NCBI GenBank assembly: GCA_001897435.1
Contig: MKSV01000008.1
Span: 62,001-126,000 of the forward strand
Origin: Acidobacteriales bacterium 59-55
Lineage (GTDB): Bacteria > Acidobacteriota > Terriglobia > Terriglobales > Acidobacteriaceae
DNA length: 64,000 nucleotides
Direction of reading: 5' to 3'
A program made the translations under genes and the position numbers. The notes under the pieces were generated by a model. It worked only from the letters and a program-made list of their open reading frames with translations. It was not told the DNA's origin and made no database searches. Positions 1 to 8,632 of the stretch are shown in pieces (positions within the stretch are counted from its first letter, which is position 1; every line of letters starts with the position of its first letter).

Positions 1-838
1 TGAAGATCGAGATGTCGCCTTCTCCTCCAATCGCATAAATTCGGTGACGCCGCTGGTCGAAGAAGAGATCGTCACAGTCACCAACCGCTGGAAGGCTGGC
101 AATCCGGTGGCCATTCTCTGTGTCCAACACGATCAATCGTGCGGGAAGCCGCGTCACCACGAATAGCCGATGATCCTGTTCATCGAGTGCCATTGGGAAG
201 TTGGCCAATGGGCCTCCAGTACCCCATGAACTCAACACGGTTCTTGTCTTACGATCTACGACATCAATCTTTCGTGATCCTGGCAGGTTAACGAAGATTC
301 TCGATCCATTCTTCTCAAGCTGAAACGATTCAGGGTGAGCATCCAGTTTGATATCGGCGAGCTTCGTGCCTTTTTGATCGAACTCCCCCAAAGCGCCTCC
401 TCCATAGCCAACCCAAGTGTGGCCGCTTCCCGGGTCATAGCGAAGATTGTCGGCATCGTCGCCATAGGAAATGGAGTTGAGTAGCTTCCATGAAGAGGCA
501 TCGAATTCACGGACCGATCCATCCTTACCGTTTGCAACGAAGAGCAGATTCGAGGAAGGAATATAGGCAATACCCTGCGGTTCGTCCAAGCCTGGAATCG
601 TATGAATCAGCTTATTGGCTTTCAGATCAATAACCTCGACTGAATTGTTCCCCAAGGCCGCGACGAAGAGCCGCCGTCCCTTCAAGTCGATGGCCAAGTG
701 ATCGATGCGTCCCTGGACATCGGGCATTGCAATCGTCGATTCCAGCTTGAGAGGAACACTTGCGCTTGCCTGAGCGAAAGAGAGCCCAGAGTTAGCTGCG
801 AGGGATAACAGAATGACGCCCAATATAATTTGTTTCAT
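1..838 (-). CDS. Secreted YVTN-type beta-propeller protein (C-terminus cut by window edge)
   Basis: The reading frame opens with ATG at 838 and stays open to base 1, so the 3' end of the gene lies outside the window. It begins with a signal peptide (MKQIILGVILLSLAANSG, then an SFAQA cleavage region). The rest consists of repeated blade-like units such as GRIDHLAIDLKGRRLFVAA, SNLLFVANGKDGSV and RIFVNLPGSRKIDVVD, typical of YVTN/gluconolactonase-like propellers. It is the last gene seen of the leftward efflux operon, 12 nt after the DUF1259 gene, with a GAGG upstream of the start. A periplasmic or surface binding role is plausible, but no substrate can be read from the sequence. Confidence 0.8.
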   Translation of the reverse strand, partial: MKQIILGVILLSLAANSGLSFAQASASVPLKLESTIAMPDVQGRIDHLAIDLKGRRLFVAALGNNSVEVIDLKANKLIHTIPGLDEPQGIAYIPSSNLLFVANGKDGSVREFDASSWKLLNSISYGDDADNLRYDPGSGHTWVGYGGGALGEFDQKGTKLADIKLDAHPESFQLEKNGSRIFVNLPGSRKIDVVDRKTRTVLSSWGTGGPLANFPMALDEQDHRLFVVTRLPARLIVLDTENGHRIASLPAVGDCDDLFFDQRRHRIYAIGGEGDISIF

Positions 839-850
839 GACTGATCTGCC

Positions 851-1903
851 TCAGAGAGCCTTACCCACAATGGGAGCCGGAAGTATTCCTACCTGTACGT
901 TGAGTGCATAGCGCACGTCCTTTGCAACTTCGGCGGCAACTCCTTGCCGCCAAAAACGTACGAATAGATATTGAGGATGTTCGCCTACCGTGTGATTGCG
1001 GACAGATACTATTTCGATCTTTTTTGCGATGAGCGCCTTCAGGAGAGATTGAAGTTCGTCGGGAGTAGCTACGAACTCTCCCTGAGCCAAAGCACGCTTA
1101 TCCGTTCCGGCAAATGCGATCCAGGTCGCGAACCCCATCTCTCGTCCAATCATTTCGCCATGAAGAAGCCCGTGGCGGCCGATTGTTGCCTTGTATACAC
1201 CATCCGCCATCGAACCTCTTGTCGATAGGATATTGTTTAGCGGATCAGGGCTGATGGAACTATCGAGCTGCACATCAGGCAAAAAGAACTTTGATGAATG
1301 AAGCGTCGCTTCGGAACGAACACGCCTGATCTGAGCGTAAGCGTTGTGGAATGCGATAGCGAGACCTTGAAAGCTCCCCGCTCCTGTCACGTCGAGCGTC
1401 TTCAATCGAGGACCAGCGATAACGGAGCAGTCGGCCAGGCCGGTAACCTCCAGACCGTTTTGGAGCGCTGCGGATAACACAGGAGTTACTTCGTCTTCGC
1501 GGAGAAGCAATTGGCCGGTTAACAACGCCGGATGATGCACTGCAGAGGTGAATGCCGCCCACGAATTCAAGCCCAGATTTTGGGAGAAGGTCTGATAGTC
1601 CTGGACGATGGTCGCATCACCCCTTGGCATGAGGACCTTATAAACGCCTTCGCTATCGATATATGTACCCTTATTCCCCATGATGCGATCAATGGTGGTA
1701 CGAGCCTGCCCTGGCACCTCTGCAAAGGGCGTTGGCAAAGCCAGAACCAGAAAGGAAATTGCCATCAGACATCCTGTACAAGATCTTCGTCCGGCAATCA
1801 TCAATAGGGTGGTAGTGCCCCGTTGGATATAAGCAGCAATCGCTGCCGTGATCGACATTTCCAATAGGAAGGTGGACGGTAGACTGCGACAATCTGTGCT
1901 CAT
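851..1903 (-). CDS. DUF1259 (LppY/LpqO-like) protein, degenerate copy
   Basis: 350 aa protein with two tandem DUF1259-type repeats: about residues 68-190 (from the TTIDRIMG segment) and about 225-345 (GVYKATIGRHGLLHGEM onward). The start at 1903 is supported by GGAGG five bases upstream; a hydrophobic N-terminus suggests export. It is a paralogue of the gene at 9840-10760, but the His-rich motifs seen there are largely lost here: the first repeat reads GLADCSVIAG where the paralogue has ALHNHFFWDE. It lies between the adaptor gene (20 nt gap) and the beta-propeller gene (12 nt gap), so it is almost certainly cotranscribed with the RND efflux genes. DUF1259 has no established biochemical function; a periplasmic sensing or binding role is only a guess. 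Confidence 0.8.
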   Translation of the reverse strand: MSTDCRSLPSTFLLEMSITAAIAAYIQRGTTTLLMIAGRRSCTGCLMAISFLVLALPTPFAEVPGQARTTIDRIMGNKGTYIDSEGVYKVLMPRGDATIVQDYQTFSQNLGLNSWAAFTSAVHHPALLTGQLLLREDEVTPVLSAALQNGLEVTGLADCSVIAGPRLKTLDVTGAGSFQGLAIAFHNAYAQIRRVRSEATLHSSKFFLPDVQLDSSISPDPLNNILSTRGSMADGVYKATIGRHGLLHGEMIGREMGFATWIAFAGTDKRALAQGEFVATPDELQSLLKALIAKKIEIVSVRNHTVGEHPQYLFVRFWRQGVAAEVAKDVRYALNVQVGILPAPIVGKAL

Positions 1904-1923
1904 ATTTACCTCCGATCAGGAAG

Positions 1924-3009
1924 TCATTGCAGTGGTACTCCTTCTCGAACCTCGTCTGACGCGCGCTTGAGAACCCTTTCCCCTGGTTTGATGCTCCCGC
2001 GGATGGCAACCTGATCTCCAAAAGCAGCTCCCTTGCGAACGTCGACCCAATGAGCATGTCCGTTCACCGACGTGATGATAAAGGTCCTCTCGGTTGTGGT
2101 GACCACACTTGTTGATGGCACCAGCAGTAAAGGCTCCGCTGAACCGACCGGCCAGTCAACAGACGGATACATCCCGGGAGCTAAGGTCCCGTCTTTGTTG
2201 TAGGCGTCGAGTTCCACCATCATTGTTCGGCTCTGAGAATCAAGAGCACTTGCGATCCTGGCAATCTTCGCCGTGTATGTCTTTCCCGGTTGCGCTGCGA
2301 TATGAAAGTTGACGGAAGTTCCACGTACCACATGACCAACATAGGTCTCCGGGACAGGAACGGTGAGACGAAGGTGGTTGATCTGTTGAAGTTTCAGCAA
2401 CGGCACGCTCGCATTGGCCTGGACTAGCATCCCCGGGTGGACAAATCTGTCTGTAATCTTGCCATCGAACGGAGCCCTGACGCGGAGATAGCCTTCAGTT
2501 TCTCTGGCCGCCCGCAATCTCTCCTGCGCTGCACGTATGGCCGCTTTTCGGCTCTGCACAAGCGATTTCGCAGCATCACGCTGCTTTTCAGCCTGCACCA
2601 GTTCATTGCCTGCGATGGCACCCGGGGTCTTCGCGGCCTCCTGAAGACGATCGAAGGTACTCTCGACCGCGGCGGCCTCAGCTTCGGCCTGACTTTCATC
2701 GGCCTCGGCTTGGTGCAGAGCCGATTCAGCGGCGGCAGTCTGCGCCGTCAACTCAGGCGCGGAGAGTACCACTAACAGCTGGCCGCGCCGGACATTGCTG
2801 CCGCGGTCCACGAGCACGCGCTCAATATATCCGGGGACGCGCGCCTCAATATCCGTTTGTAGAAACGGCGCCAGCTCCGCGGGCAGGGTGACAGTCTTCG
2901 ATGGAGTGCGGCTTTCTACAGTCGCGAACTCCACGCGCTTGGGAGCCTGGGCCAGAGCCGGTAGGCAGAAGAAAAATATTGTCAGAACAAGTCTCTTATG
3001 ACTGGACAT
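1924..3009 (-). CDS. RND efflux periplasmic adaptor (membrane fusion protein)
   Basis: Periplasmic adaptor that would bridge the RND pump (2996-6139) and the TolC-like channel (6156-7598). The ATG at 3009 is preferred over an upstream start at 3030 because it begins a clean signal peptide (MSSHKRLVLTIFFFCLPALA, then Q). Order of parts: N-terminal lipoyl-like half (EARVPGYIERVLVDRGSNV), a long alpha-helical hairpin rich in Ala/Glu/Gln at about residues 85-180, the second lipoyl half (LRVRAPFDGKITDRFVHPG), then beta-barrel and membrane-proximal domains. The start overlaps the pump stop by 14 nt, indicating translational coupling. Cargo cannot be deduced. Confidence 0.92.
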   Translation of the reverse strand: MSSHKRLVLTIFFFCLPALAQAPKRVEFATVESRTPSKTVTLPAELAPFLQTDIEARVPGYIERVLVDRGSNVRRGQLLVVLSAPELTAQTAAAESALHQAEADESQAEAEAAAVESTFDRLQEAAKTPGAIAGNELVQAEKQRDAAKSLVQSRKAAIRAAQERLRAARETEGYLRVRAPFDGKITDRFVHPGMLVQANASVPLLKLQQINHLRLTVPVPETYVGHVVRGTSVNFHIAAQPGKTYTAKIARIASALDSQSRTMMVELDAYNKDGTLAPGMYPSVDWPVGSAEPLLLVPSTSVVTTTERTFIITSVNGHAHWVDVRKGAAFGDQVAIRGSIKPGERVLKRASDEVREGVPLQ

Positions 3010-6000
3010 AGTAGCGGCTCTCAGGATCAAGGGGATTCAGGGAATTGGCAGTGACAGAGGCGCGTCGTTGCAGAAGCGCATAGATTGCCGGAAGAACCAG
3101 CAGTGTTGTGAAGGTAGAAAAGATCAAACCACCAATAACCGCCCGCCCCAAAGGCGCAGCTTGTGGACCACCCTCACCGAAGCCGATTGCCATGGGGAGC
3201 ATGCCGCAGATCATGGCGGTGGCAGTCATGAGAATCGCGCGGAAACGGCCAAGAGCGCCAGTATGTGCAGCGGTTTCTGTACCTTCCTCGCGACGCGCCT
3301 GTTCGGCAAAGCTGACTAAGAGAATCGAGTTGGCAACGGAGATACCTACGGCCATGATCGCGCCCATGAACGACTGAATATTCAGTGTGGTTCCCGTAAG
3401 GAGCAACATCAACACCACGCCACATAGAACACCGGGGATGGTACTTAGAATGGCCAGCGGCAGACGCAGCGATTGGAAGTTTGCCATAAGGAGAAGAAAG
3501 ATAGATGCGATAGCAAGCAGAAGTCCCACCCGCAACCCAGAGACAGTCTCCTCAAGAGCTGGAACCTCGCCACGGATCATTACTGTAGAACCTTTCGGCG
3601 GTGCTTCCATCTTTTTGAGCGCTTGCTGAATTTGCTTCTTCGCATCACCCAGAGTGATGCCGTGCAGATTGGCTGTAAGGCTTACCACACGCTGTCCGCT
3701 TAGGCGCTCGATCATTTCTGGCATCGTGCCATACCGCATAGTTGCGACCTGATCGAGTTGGGGTTGCGTCAAGCCATCGCGCATAAGAGGAAGCGACGAT
3801 AGGGCAGGCAGCCCTTGTGCTCGATTTGGGGGAAGCTGTACTTGAATCTGGAAAGCGTTCCCGGTTCGTGGATCGCGCCAATAGTTCGGTGAGGTAAATC
3901 GGGAGGAGCCTGTTGCTGCAACCAAGGAATTGGTTACGTCCGCCATGGTCAGCCCGAACTGTCCGTCATACTGACGATCTACGTTAATGTCCACCGTAGG
4001 ATATTTCTGCGGCTGAACGACTGAGATATCACGCAGGAAACTCAGCTTATGGAGTTCTGTCTCTATCTTGGCGAGGTAAGCATAGTTCTGATCGAGATCG
4101 ACGCCTTGCACATCGATCTGTACAGGCGTCGGCGAGCCGAAGCTCATGACTTGCGAGATGATATCTCCCGCTTCAAAGGAGAGTTTTAGATCGGGTAGCT
4201 CTTTCTTGAACGCGGCTCTGAGATCTTCTCGTAACTGCTCGTCATTAGGATGCCCAGGACGAAGCTGCACTTGAATCAGAGCTTCTTCTGGACCACTGGT
4301 GAAGAGGTGAATCAGGTTGACCGGATAGCTTGACGGCTGCACTCCAACATAGTCTGAAGTGATTTCGATATTCTGCTTGCCAATGGTCTTGCTGATGAGA
4401 TCGAGGGCGTGCAGGACCATCGGCTCGGTCTCTTCGATACGGGTTCCAACTGGCGCCTTGACGCGCATCCGCAAAACCGGACCATTGACATCGGGAAAGA
4501 TCTCCGTCCCTAGCCGTGGGGCGGCAAGCAATAGAATGATTGCACACACCGCGAAATAACCAAGGATAACGGGCCGTCTACGCTTCAACGTGTATTCAAG
4601 AAAACGGTCATACCGCGCACGAATCCGCCCAAAGAGACCTTCCGTCTCCTCGCGTCGATGCGATTCCTTCATCATCCAGATGGCGAAGACGGGGACCAGG
4701 GTGCTCGACAGAAGATAAGAGGCGATCATCGCAAAGCCGACTGCGAGAGAAAGAGGGACAAAGAGTTGACGGCCAACACCACTCATGAAAAAGGAAGGAA
4801 CAAAAACCGCGAGGACGCAGAGCATGGATAAAAGGCGGGCAAGCACTGTCCGTTTGCAAGCCTCAAGAACCGCTTTAGCGCGAGACACCCCTGGAAGAAG
4901 TTGTGTGTGGATATTTTCGATCTCCACAGTGGCTTCGTCTACAAGCACACCTACGGCAAGGGCAAGACCCCCGAGAGTCATGATGTTGATGGTCTGTCCA
5001 GTCGCCCAGAGCAGAAGCACCGCAGAAGCTAGAGCAAAGGGAATGTTTGCTACGACGATGATCGCGCCGCGCCAGTCCCGAAGAAAGAGCAGCACAACCA
5101 GGCCAGTCAGTATAGCGCCTAAAAGGGCTTCCCGGACCAGGCTGCTGATGGCATTCGACACGTATCCTGACTGATCGAATGCGAGTTGTACATCGACGTC
5201 ATCGGGAACAACTTTTTTGAAAGCTGGTAATGCCGCTTTTACGGCGCTGATGACTGCAAGTGTAGAGGCGTTAGCCCGCTTCGTCACAGGGATGTAAACC
5301 GTGCGACGGCCATCGACATGCGCATAAGCCGTAACGATGTCAGTTCCATTCTCAACTGACCCGATGTCGCGGAGGTAGACGCTCGTACCAGAACCGGGAT
5401 GAACTGGTGTGTTCATCAGATCATTCAAGTCAGGTCCGAGAGTCGCATTCGTACGCACAATACGATTGAGCGAGCCATCGTATAGATTTCCAGACGGAAC
5501 GACGACCGTCCCTGTGCTGACAGCAGAGATCGCCTGCTCCGGCGAGATATGGTACTGCTTCAACTTGTCCGGATCGAGCGTAACGACAATCGTTCTCTGG
5601 TTGCCGCCAAAAGGCGGAGGAGCGGAGACGCCAGGTAAGGTTGCAAACAGGGGTCTCACTTGATTAAGAGCAATGTTCTGCAGTTCGCCCTGACTATGCG
5701 TGGAACTGGTAAAGAGAAGCAGGCCAACCGCTACGCTGCCTGGGTCAAAGCGTGTAATGAAGGGTTGAACGGTTCCCGGAGGCATGAAGGCACGGGCGCG
5801 ATTAACATATCCAACCGTTTCGGCCATGGCCTGCTGCATGTTGGTGCCTTCGCGAAAGGTCAACTTTAGCAACGCTGCACCCTGTACGCTCTTACTATCG
5901 ACGGACTGGATGCCTGTGATGTAGAGGAAGTGATACTCGTAGTAGTAGGTAAGAAATCCTTCCATCTGCGCCGGAGTCATGCCGCCATAGGGCTGTGCGA

Positions 6001-6139
6001 CATAGATGACGGGATTGCCAACCTCAGGAAAGATGTCGGTACGCATCCGACCCAATGACATCGTGAATCCAGTTAGGATCGCAATCAGCGCGACGATCAC
6101 CGAAAGTGGATGACTCAGAGCTGCAAGAACAAGACGCAT
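2996..6139 (-). CDS. HAE1/AcrB-type RND efflux permease
   Basis: Inner-membrane proton-driven export pump of about 1,047 aa. The ATG at 6139 is chosen over 6223: it starts the first transmembrane helix (MRLVLAALSHPLSVIVALIA) and leaves a 16 nt gap from the TolC gene stop. The RND layout is complete: TM1, a large periplasmic loop, TM2-6, then a second half repeating the plan. TM4 carries LALAVGVLVDEATVEIENI, the single-Asp pattern of HAE-type pumps rather than the D-D-E pattern of metal pumps such as the one at 18651. It forms a tripartite system with the adjacent TolC and adaptor genes. Substrate is unknown; small organic compounds are more likely than divalent metals on the TM4 evidence. Confidence 0.93.
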   Translation of the reverse strand: MRLVLAALSHPLSVIVALIAILTGFTMSLGRMRTDIFPEVGNPVIYVAQPYGGMTPAQMEGFLTYYYEYHFLYITGIQSVDSKSVQGAALLKLTFREGTNMQQAMAETVGYVNRARAFMPPGTVQPFITRFDPGSVAVGLLLFTSSTHSQGELQNIALNQVRPLFATLPGVSAPPPFGGNQRTIVVTLDPDKLKQYHISPEQAISAVSTGTVVVPSGNLYDGSLNRIVRTNATLGPDLNDLMNTPVHPGSGTSVYLRDIGSVENGTDIVTAYAHVDGRRTVYIPVTKRANASTLAVISAVKAALPAFKKVVPDDVDVQLAFDQSGYVSNAISSLVREALLGAILTGLVVLLFLRDWRGAIIVVANIPFALASAVLLLWATGQTINIMTLGGLALAVGVLVDEATVEIENIHTQLLPGVSRAKAVLEACKRTVLARLLSMLCVLAVFVPSFFMSGVGRQLFVPLSLAVGFAMIASYLLSSTLVPVFAIWMMKESHRREETEGLFGRIRARYDRFLEYTLKRRRPVILGYFAVCAIILLLAAPRLGTEIFPDVNGPVLRMRVKAPVGTRIEETEPMVLHALDLISKTIGKQNIEITSDYVGVQPSSYPVNLIHLFTSGPEEALIQVQLRPGHPNDEQLREDLRAAFKKELPDLKLSFEAGDIISQVMSFGSPTPVQIDVQGVDLDQNYAYLAKIETELHKLSFLRDISVVQPQKYPTVDINVDRQYDGQFGLTMADVTNSLVAATGSSRFTSPNYWRDPRTGNAFQIQVQLPPNRAQGLPALSSLPLMRDGLTQPQLDQVATMRYGTMPEMIERLSGQRVVSLTANLHGITLGDAKKQIQQALKKMEAPPKGSTVMIRGEVPALEETVSGLRVGLLLAIASIFLLLMANFQSLRLPLAILSTIPGVLCGVVLMLLLTGTTLNIQSFMGAIMAVGISVANSILLVSFAEQARREEGTETAAHTGALGRFRAILMTATAMICGMLPMAIGFGEGGPQAAPLGRAVIGGLIFSTFTTLLVLPAIYALLQRRASVTANSLNPLDPESRYYVQS

Positions 6140-6155
6140 CGTTTCTACCCAAAAC

Positions 6156-7598
6156 TCACTTGTTAACGGCTTGCAGGAAAGGTTGAATGTTCCCGCGAGC
6201 TGCATCGAATTGAAGAAGTGCACGCCACACGTTCAGGCGCGCAATGGAGTCATCGATCTCGGCCTGCACAACCAGTCGCTGAGCCTGAGCCAGGTCATCG
6301 ATTGGCACAAGCCCCGCCTGATAGCGTGCCTTCGCCTGATCGAAGGCCATATGGGCCGATTTCACTTCGATCGGTGTATTCGCCGCTACTTCGCGTGCAG
6401 CACGCAGGGCGGCTTGCGCCTTCGCGAATTGCTCCTGTAAAGCCTTATCAGCCAACTGTTCGTTTGCCTGGTTTGCCCGGAGGGTTGCGGCCTGAGCGGC
6501 TTCGCGAGCATGGATACTCGCAAAGTCCATGAAAGGAAAGGTGATGTTGACGCCAGCCGCATAGTTCTGCACGGTGGGTGCGAGCCCGTTTGCTCCCGGC
6601 AGTCGATGTCCGTCGACCTCGGCCCCGGAGCCTCGCGCATACGCGGCGCCTTCCACGTTGAACTGCGGAACCCAGCTGCGTTCCGTTGCGCGGAGCTGCG
6701 CTGCAGATTGGGCGACGTTTGCCCGCTGCTCTGCCATGACAGGATGATCTGCGGTTTGGAACGGCACCTCCTCGTCGCCGCCAGGAGGCAACTCACTAAG
6801 CAATCTTCCAGTGTCAAGTGATGTATTGATGTCGCCGGTGCGCGACAAAAATTTCACTAGCGTGGCTCTGCCGCTTTCATCCGCCTGCCTGGCATAAACG
6901 AGCTGGGTTCTCGCCATGGCCAGTTCTGCTTCGATGCGCGACTCGTCAGCGCCTGGCCGCAACTGAGCCGAGGACAAAGCATGGATTGTTCTTAGCAGAA
7001 CGTCCCAATTGTCGACAGCAGCCGCTGCCGACTTCTCGATCTGTTTTGCTGCGATCAGTGTCAGATATGCGTCGGCGGCTGCAGTAGTAACCTCAAGCTG
7101 ACTGCGCTGCACACTCGCGTCTGCCTTATCTTTGGCGGCGCGTGCTGCCTTCACATTCGCATGGCGCAGGCCAAAGTCAAAAGGCTGCCAGCTCACCAGC
7201 AAACCCGTCGCACTACCCCACACCGAACCACCGTTGTTGCTGCCGATGACAGGACCGGAGATGGAGGGTATCGTGTTCTGCGGCAGGAGGGTGCCGAAGA
7301 TGTTGTTACGGGTTGCTCGATTCACCTGCGCAAGGCCATCCACGCGAGGGAGATAGGCGGTTCGCGCAAGACGAATATTGGCAACGGACGCATTGAACTC
7401 TTCCTGGCTGACGTGGATCTGCGGGTAATCGCGCAGAGCGGATTGGACCACTTCAGTTATCGTCACCGGACCTGTAGCGATAGAAGCTGGCCCTGCTGTC
7501 CCGGTCTGTGCCACCGCCGCCGTCGCCCAGGAAAGCACCCAGAACCAGGCCGCTTTTCTTTTCCTGCTTGTTCGGCTGGTACCTACCTGCTCAGTCAT
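6156..7598 (-). CDS. TolC-family outer membrane efflux channel
   Basis: About 480 aa outer-membrane channel, first gene of the leftward efflux operon. ATG at 7598 is preferred over the TTG at 7619. An N-terminal basic stretch (TSRKRKAAWFWVLSW) precedes a signal-peptide core ending in AVAQTG. Two OEP repeats with long Ala/Gln/Glu-rich coiled-coil helices follow, about residues 50-260 and 275-475, with typical phrases such as VTTAAADAYLTLIAAKQ and LVPIDDLAQAQRLVVQAEI. The promoter region is shared with divergent chrB and holds the perfect palindrome at 7675-7700, 77 bases upstream of this start. Confidence 0.92.
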   Translation of the reverse strand: MTEQVGTSRTSRKRKAAWFWVLSWATAAVAQTGTAGPASIATGPVTITEVVQSALRDYPQIHVSQEEFNASVANIRLARTAYLPRVDGLAQVNRATRNNIFGTLLPQNTIPSISGPVIGSNNGGSVWGSATGLLVSWQPFDFGLRHANVKAARAAKDKADASVQRSQLEVTTAAADAYLTLIAAKQIEKSAAAAVDNWDVLLRTIHALSSAQLRPGADESRIEAELAMARTQLVYARQADESGRATLVKFLSRTGDINTSLDTGRLLSELPPGGDEEVPFQTADHPVMAEQRANVAQSAAQLRATERSWVPQFNVEGAAYARGSGAEVDGHRLPGANGLAPTVQNYAAGVNITFPFMDFASIHAREAAQAATLRANQANEQLADKALQEQFAKAQAALRAAREVAANTPIEVKSAHMAFDQAKARYQAGLVPIDDLAQAQRLVVQAEIDDSIARLNVWRALLQFDAARGNIQPFLQAVNK

Positions 7599-7674
7599 GA
7601 GTTTCCCATCTCTCCACAATCGCGAGTGCTTAGGGCGTATGACATATCTGTTCCCCGATACCCCTTTGGAATCT

Positions 7675-7700
7675 CAAGCAGATGTTATAACATCTGCTTG
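7675..7700. promoter_or_regulatory. Perfect 26-bp palindrome in the efflux/chrB divergent promoter
   Basis: The half-site CAAGCAGATGTTA is followed directly by its exact reverse complement, with no spacer. It lies between the divergent tolC-like gene and chrB, ending two bases before the chrB ATG. The centre, GTTATAAC, can serve as a -10-like element in both directions. Its size and symmetry suggest a dimeric repressor operator controlling both transcription units; ChrB itself or an unlinked metal regulator could bind. The palindrome is seen directly; the function is inferred. Confidence 0.6.
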
Positions 7701-7702
7701 TT

Positions 7703-8632
7703 ATGAATATTACATCAAAAGCGAAGGTTGCTCCATGGCTTCTACTGATTTTCACTCTGCCGTCCAAATACGCCAGCGAGAGGGTGGGGGTATGGCGAAA
7801 ACTCCAGAAATACGGAACGCTCCCGCTGCGGAATTCCGGCTATGTTTTGCCTAATACGCCAGCCAACCAGGAGCGATTCGAGTGGCTGGCCACAACGATC
7901 CGCGGCCTCAAGGGAGAGGCATCTGTGCTGCAGGTCCAGGCCATCGATGACCTTCCCCCCGACGTTCTCAAAGAAAACTTTCGCGAAGAGCGCAAGCCAG
8001 ACTACACAGCGCTCATTCGTGAGGTGCAACAACTCGAACCCTCTAATCAGGCGTTTTCTAGCCAGCTGGCTCGATTGAAGCGACGTTTTGAAGAAATCAT
8101 GGAGATCGACTTTTTTGAGAGTTCTCTCCGATCGAAAGCCGAAGAAGCCATTTACAAAGCGGAGCACCCTATAGCCTCGCAGGTAAAGAGCGGAAAATGG
8201 AGAGTATCGAAGATGGAATACCGAAGTCGTAGCTGGATTACACGTCCGCGACCCGGAATTGATCGAGTGTCCTCGGCGTGGCTGATTAAGCGGTTTATCG
8301 ATCCGAAGGCCACTTTCCTTTTTGATGTGAACCCGAACGATCATCCCGAGGCCGTGCCGTTCGATATGTATCAGGACGGCGGCTTCGGTCATGAAGGCAA
8401 TCACTGCACCTTTGAAACGCTGGCTGCGCGTTTCGGAGTAACGGACAAAAAAGTACGTCTCATCGGACAGACCGTCCATGATGCTGACCTCGATGAAGAA
8501 AAATTCGGCCGCACCGAGGGGATCACGATCAACCAGATTCTGAAAGGATGGGCCAAGCAGGACATTCCCGATGACGAACTGCTCAGTCGAGGAATCGATC
8601 TGATGGAAGGTCTCTACCATTCGATGACGTGA
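7703..8632 (+). CDS. chrB: Chromate resistance regulator/accessory protein ChrB
   Basis: 309 aa ChrB-family protein with both family halves. The N-terminal ChrB domain (about residues 8-140) starts with the typical PWLLLIFTLPSKYASERVGV followed by a YVLP segment. The C-terminal ChrB domain (about 168-305) contains WITRPRPGIDRVSSAWLIKR, GHEGNHCTFETLA and VHDADLDEEKFG, with His, Cys and Asp residues fit for metal or oxyanion sensing. In described chromate operons ChrB is a chromate-responsive regulator or accessory factor for ChrA. The ATG lies two bases after the 26-bp palindrome with no room for a Shine-Dalgarno, so the mRNA may be leaderless. The stop overlaps the chrA start (GTGA). Confidence 0.93.
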   Translation: MNITSKAKVAPWLLLIFTLPSKYASERVGVWRKLQKYGTLPLRNSGYVLPNTPANQERFEWLATTIRGLKGEASVLQVQAIDDLPPDVLKENFREERKPDYTALIREVQQLEPSNQAFSSQLARLKRRFEEIMEIDFFESSLRSKAEEAIYKAEHPIASQVKSGKWRVSKMEYRSRSWITRPRPGIDRVSSAWLIKRFIDPKATFLFDVNPNDHPEAVPFDMYQDGGFGHEGNHCTFETLAARFGVTDKKVRLIGQTVHDADLDEEKFGRTEGITINQILKGWAKQDIPDDELLSRGIDLMEGLYHSMT

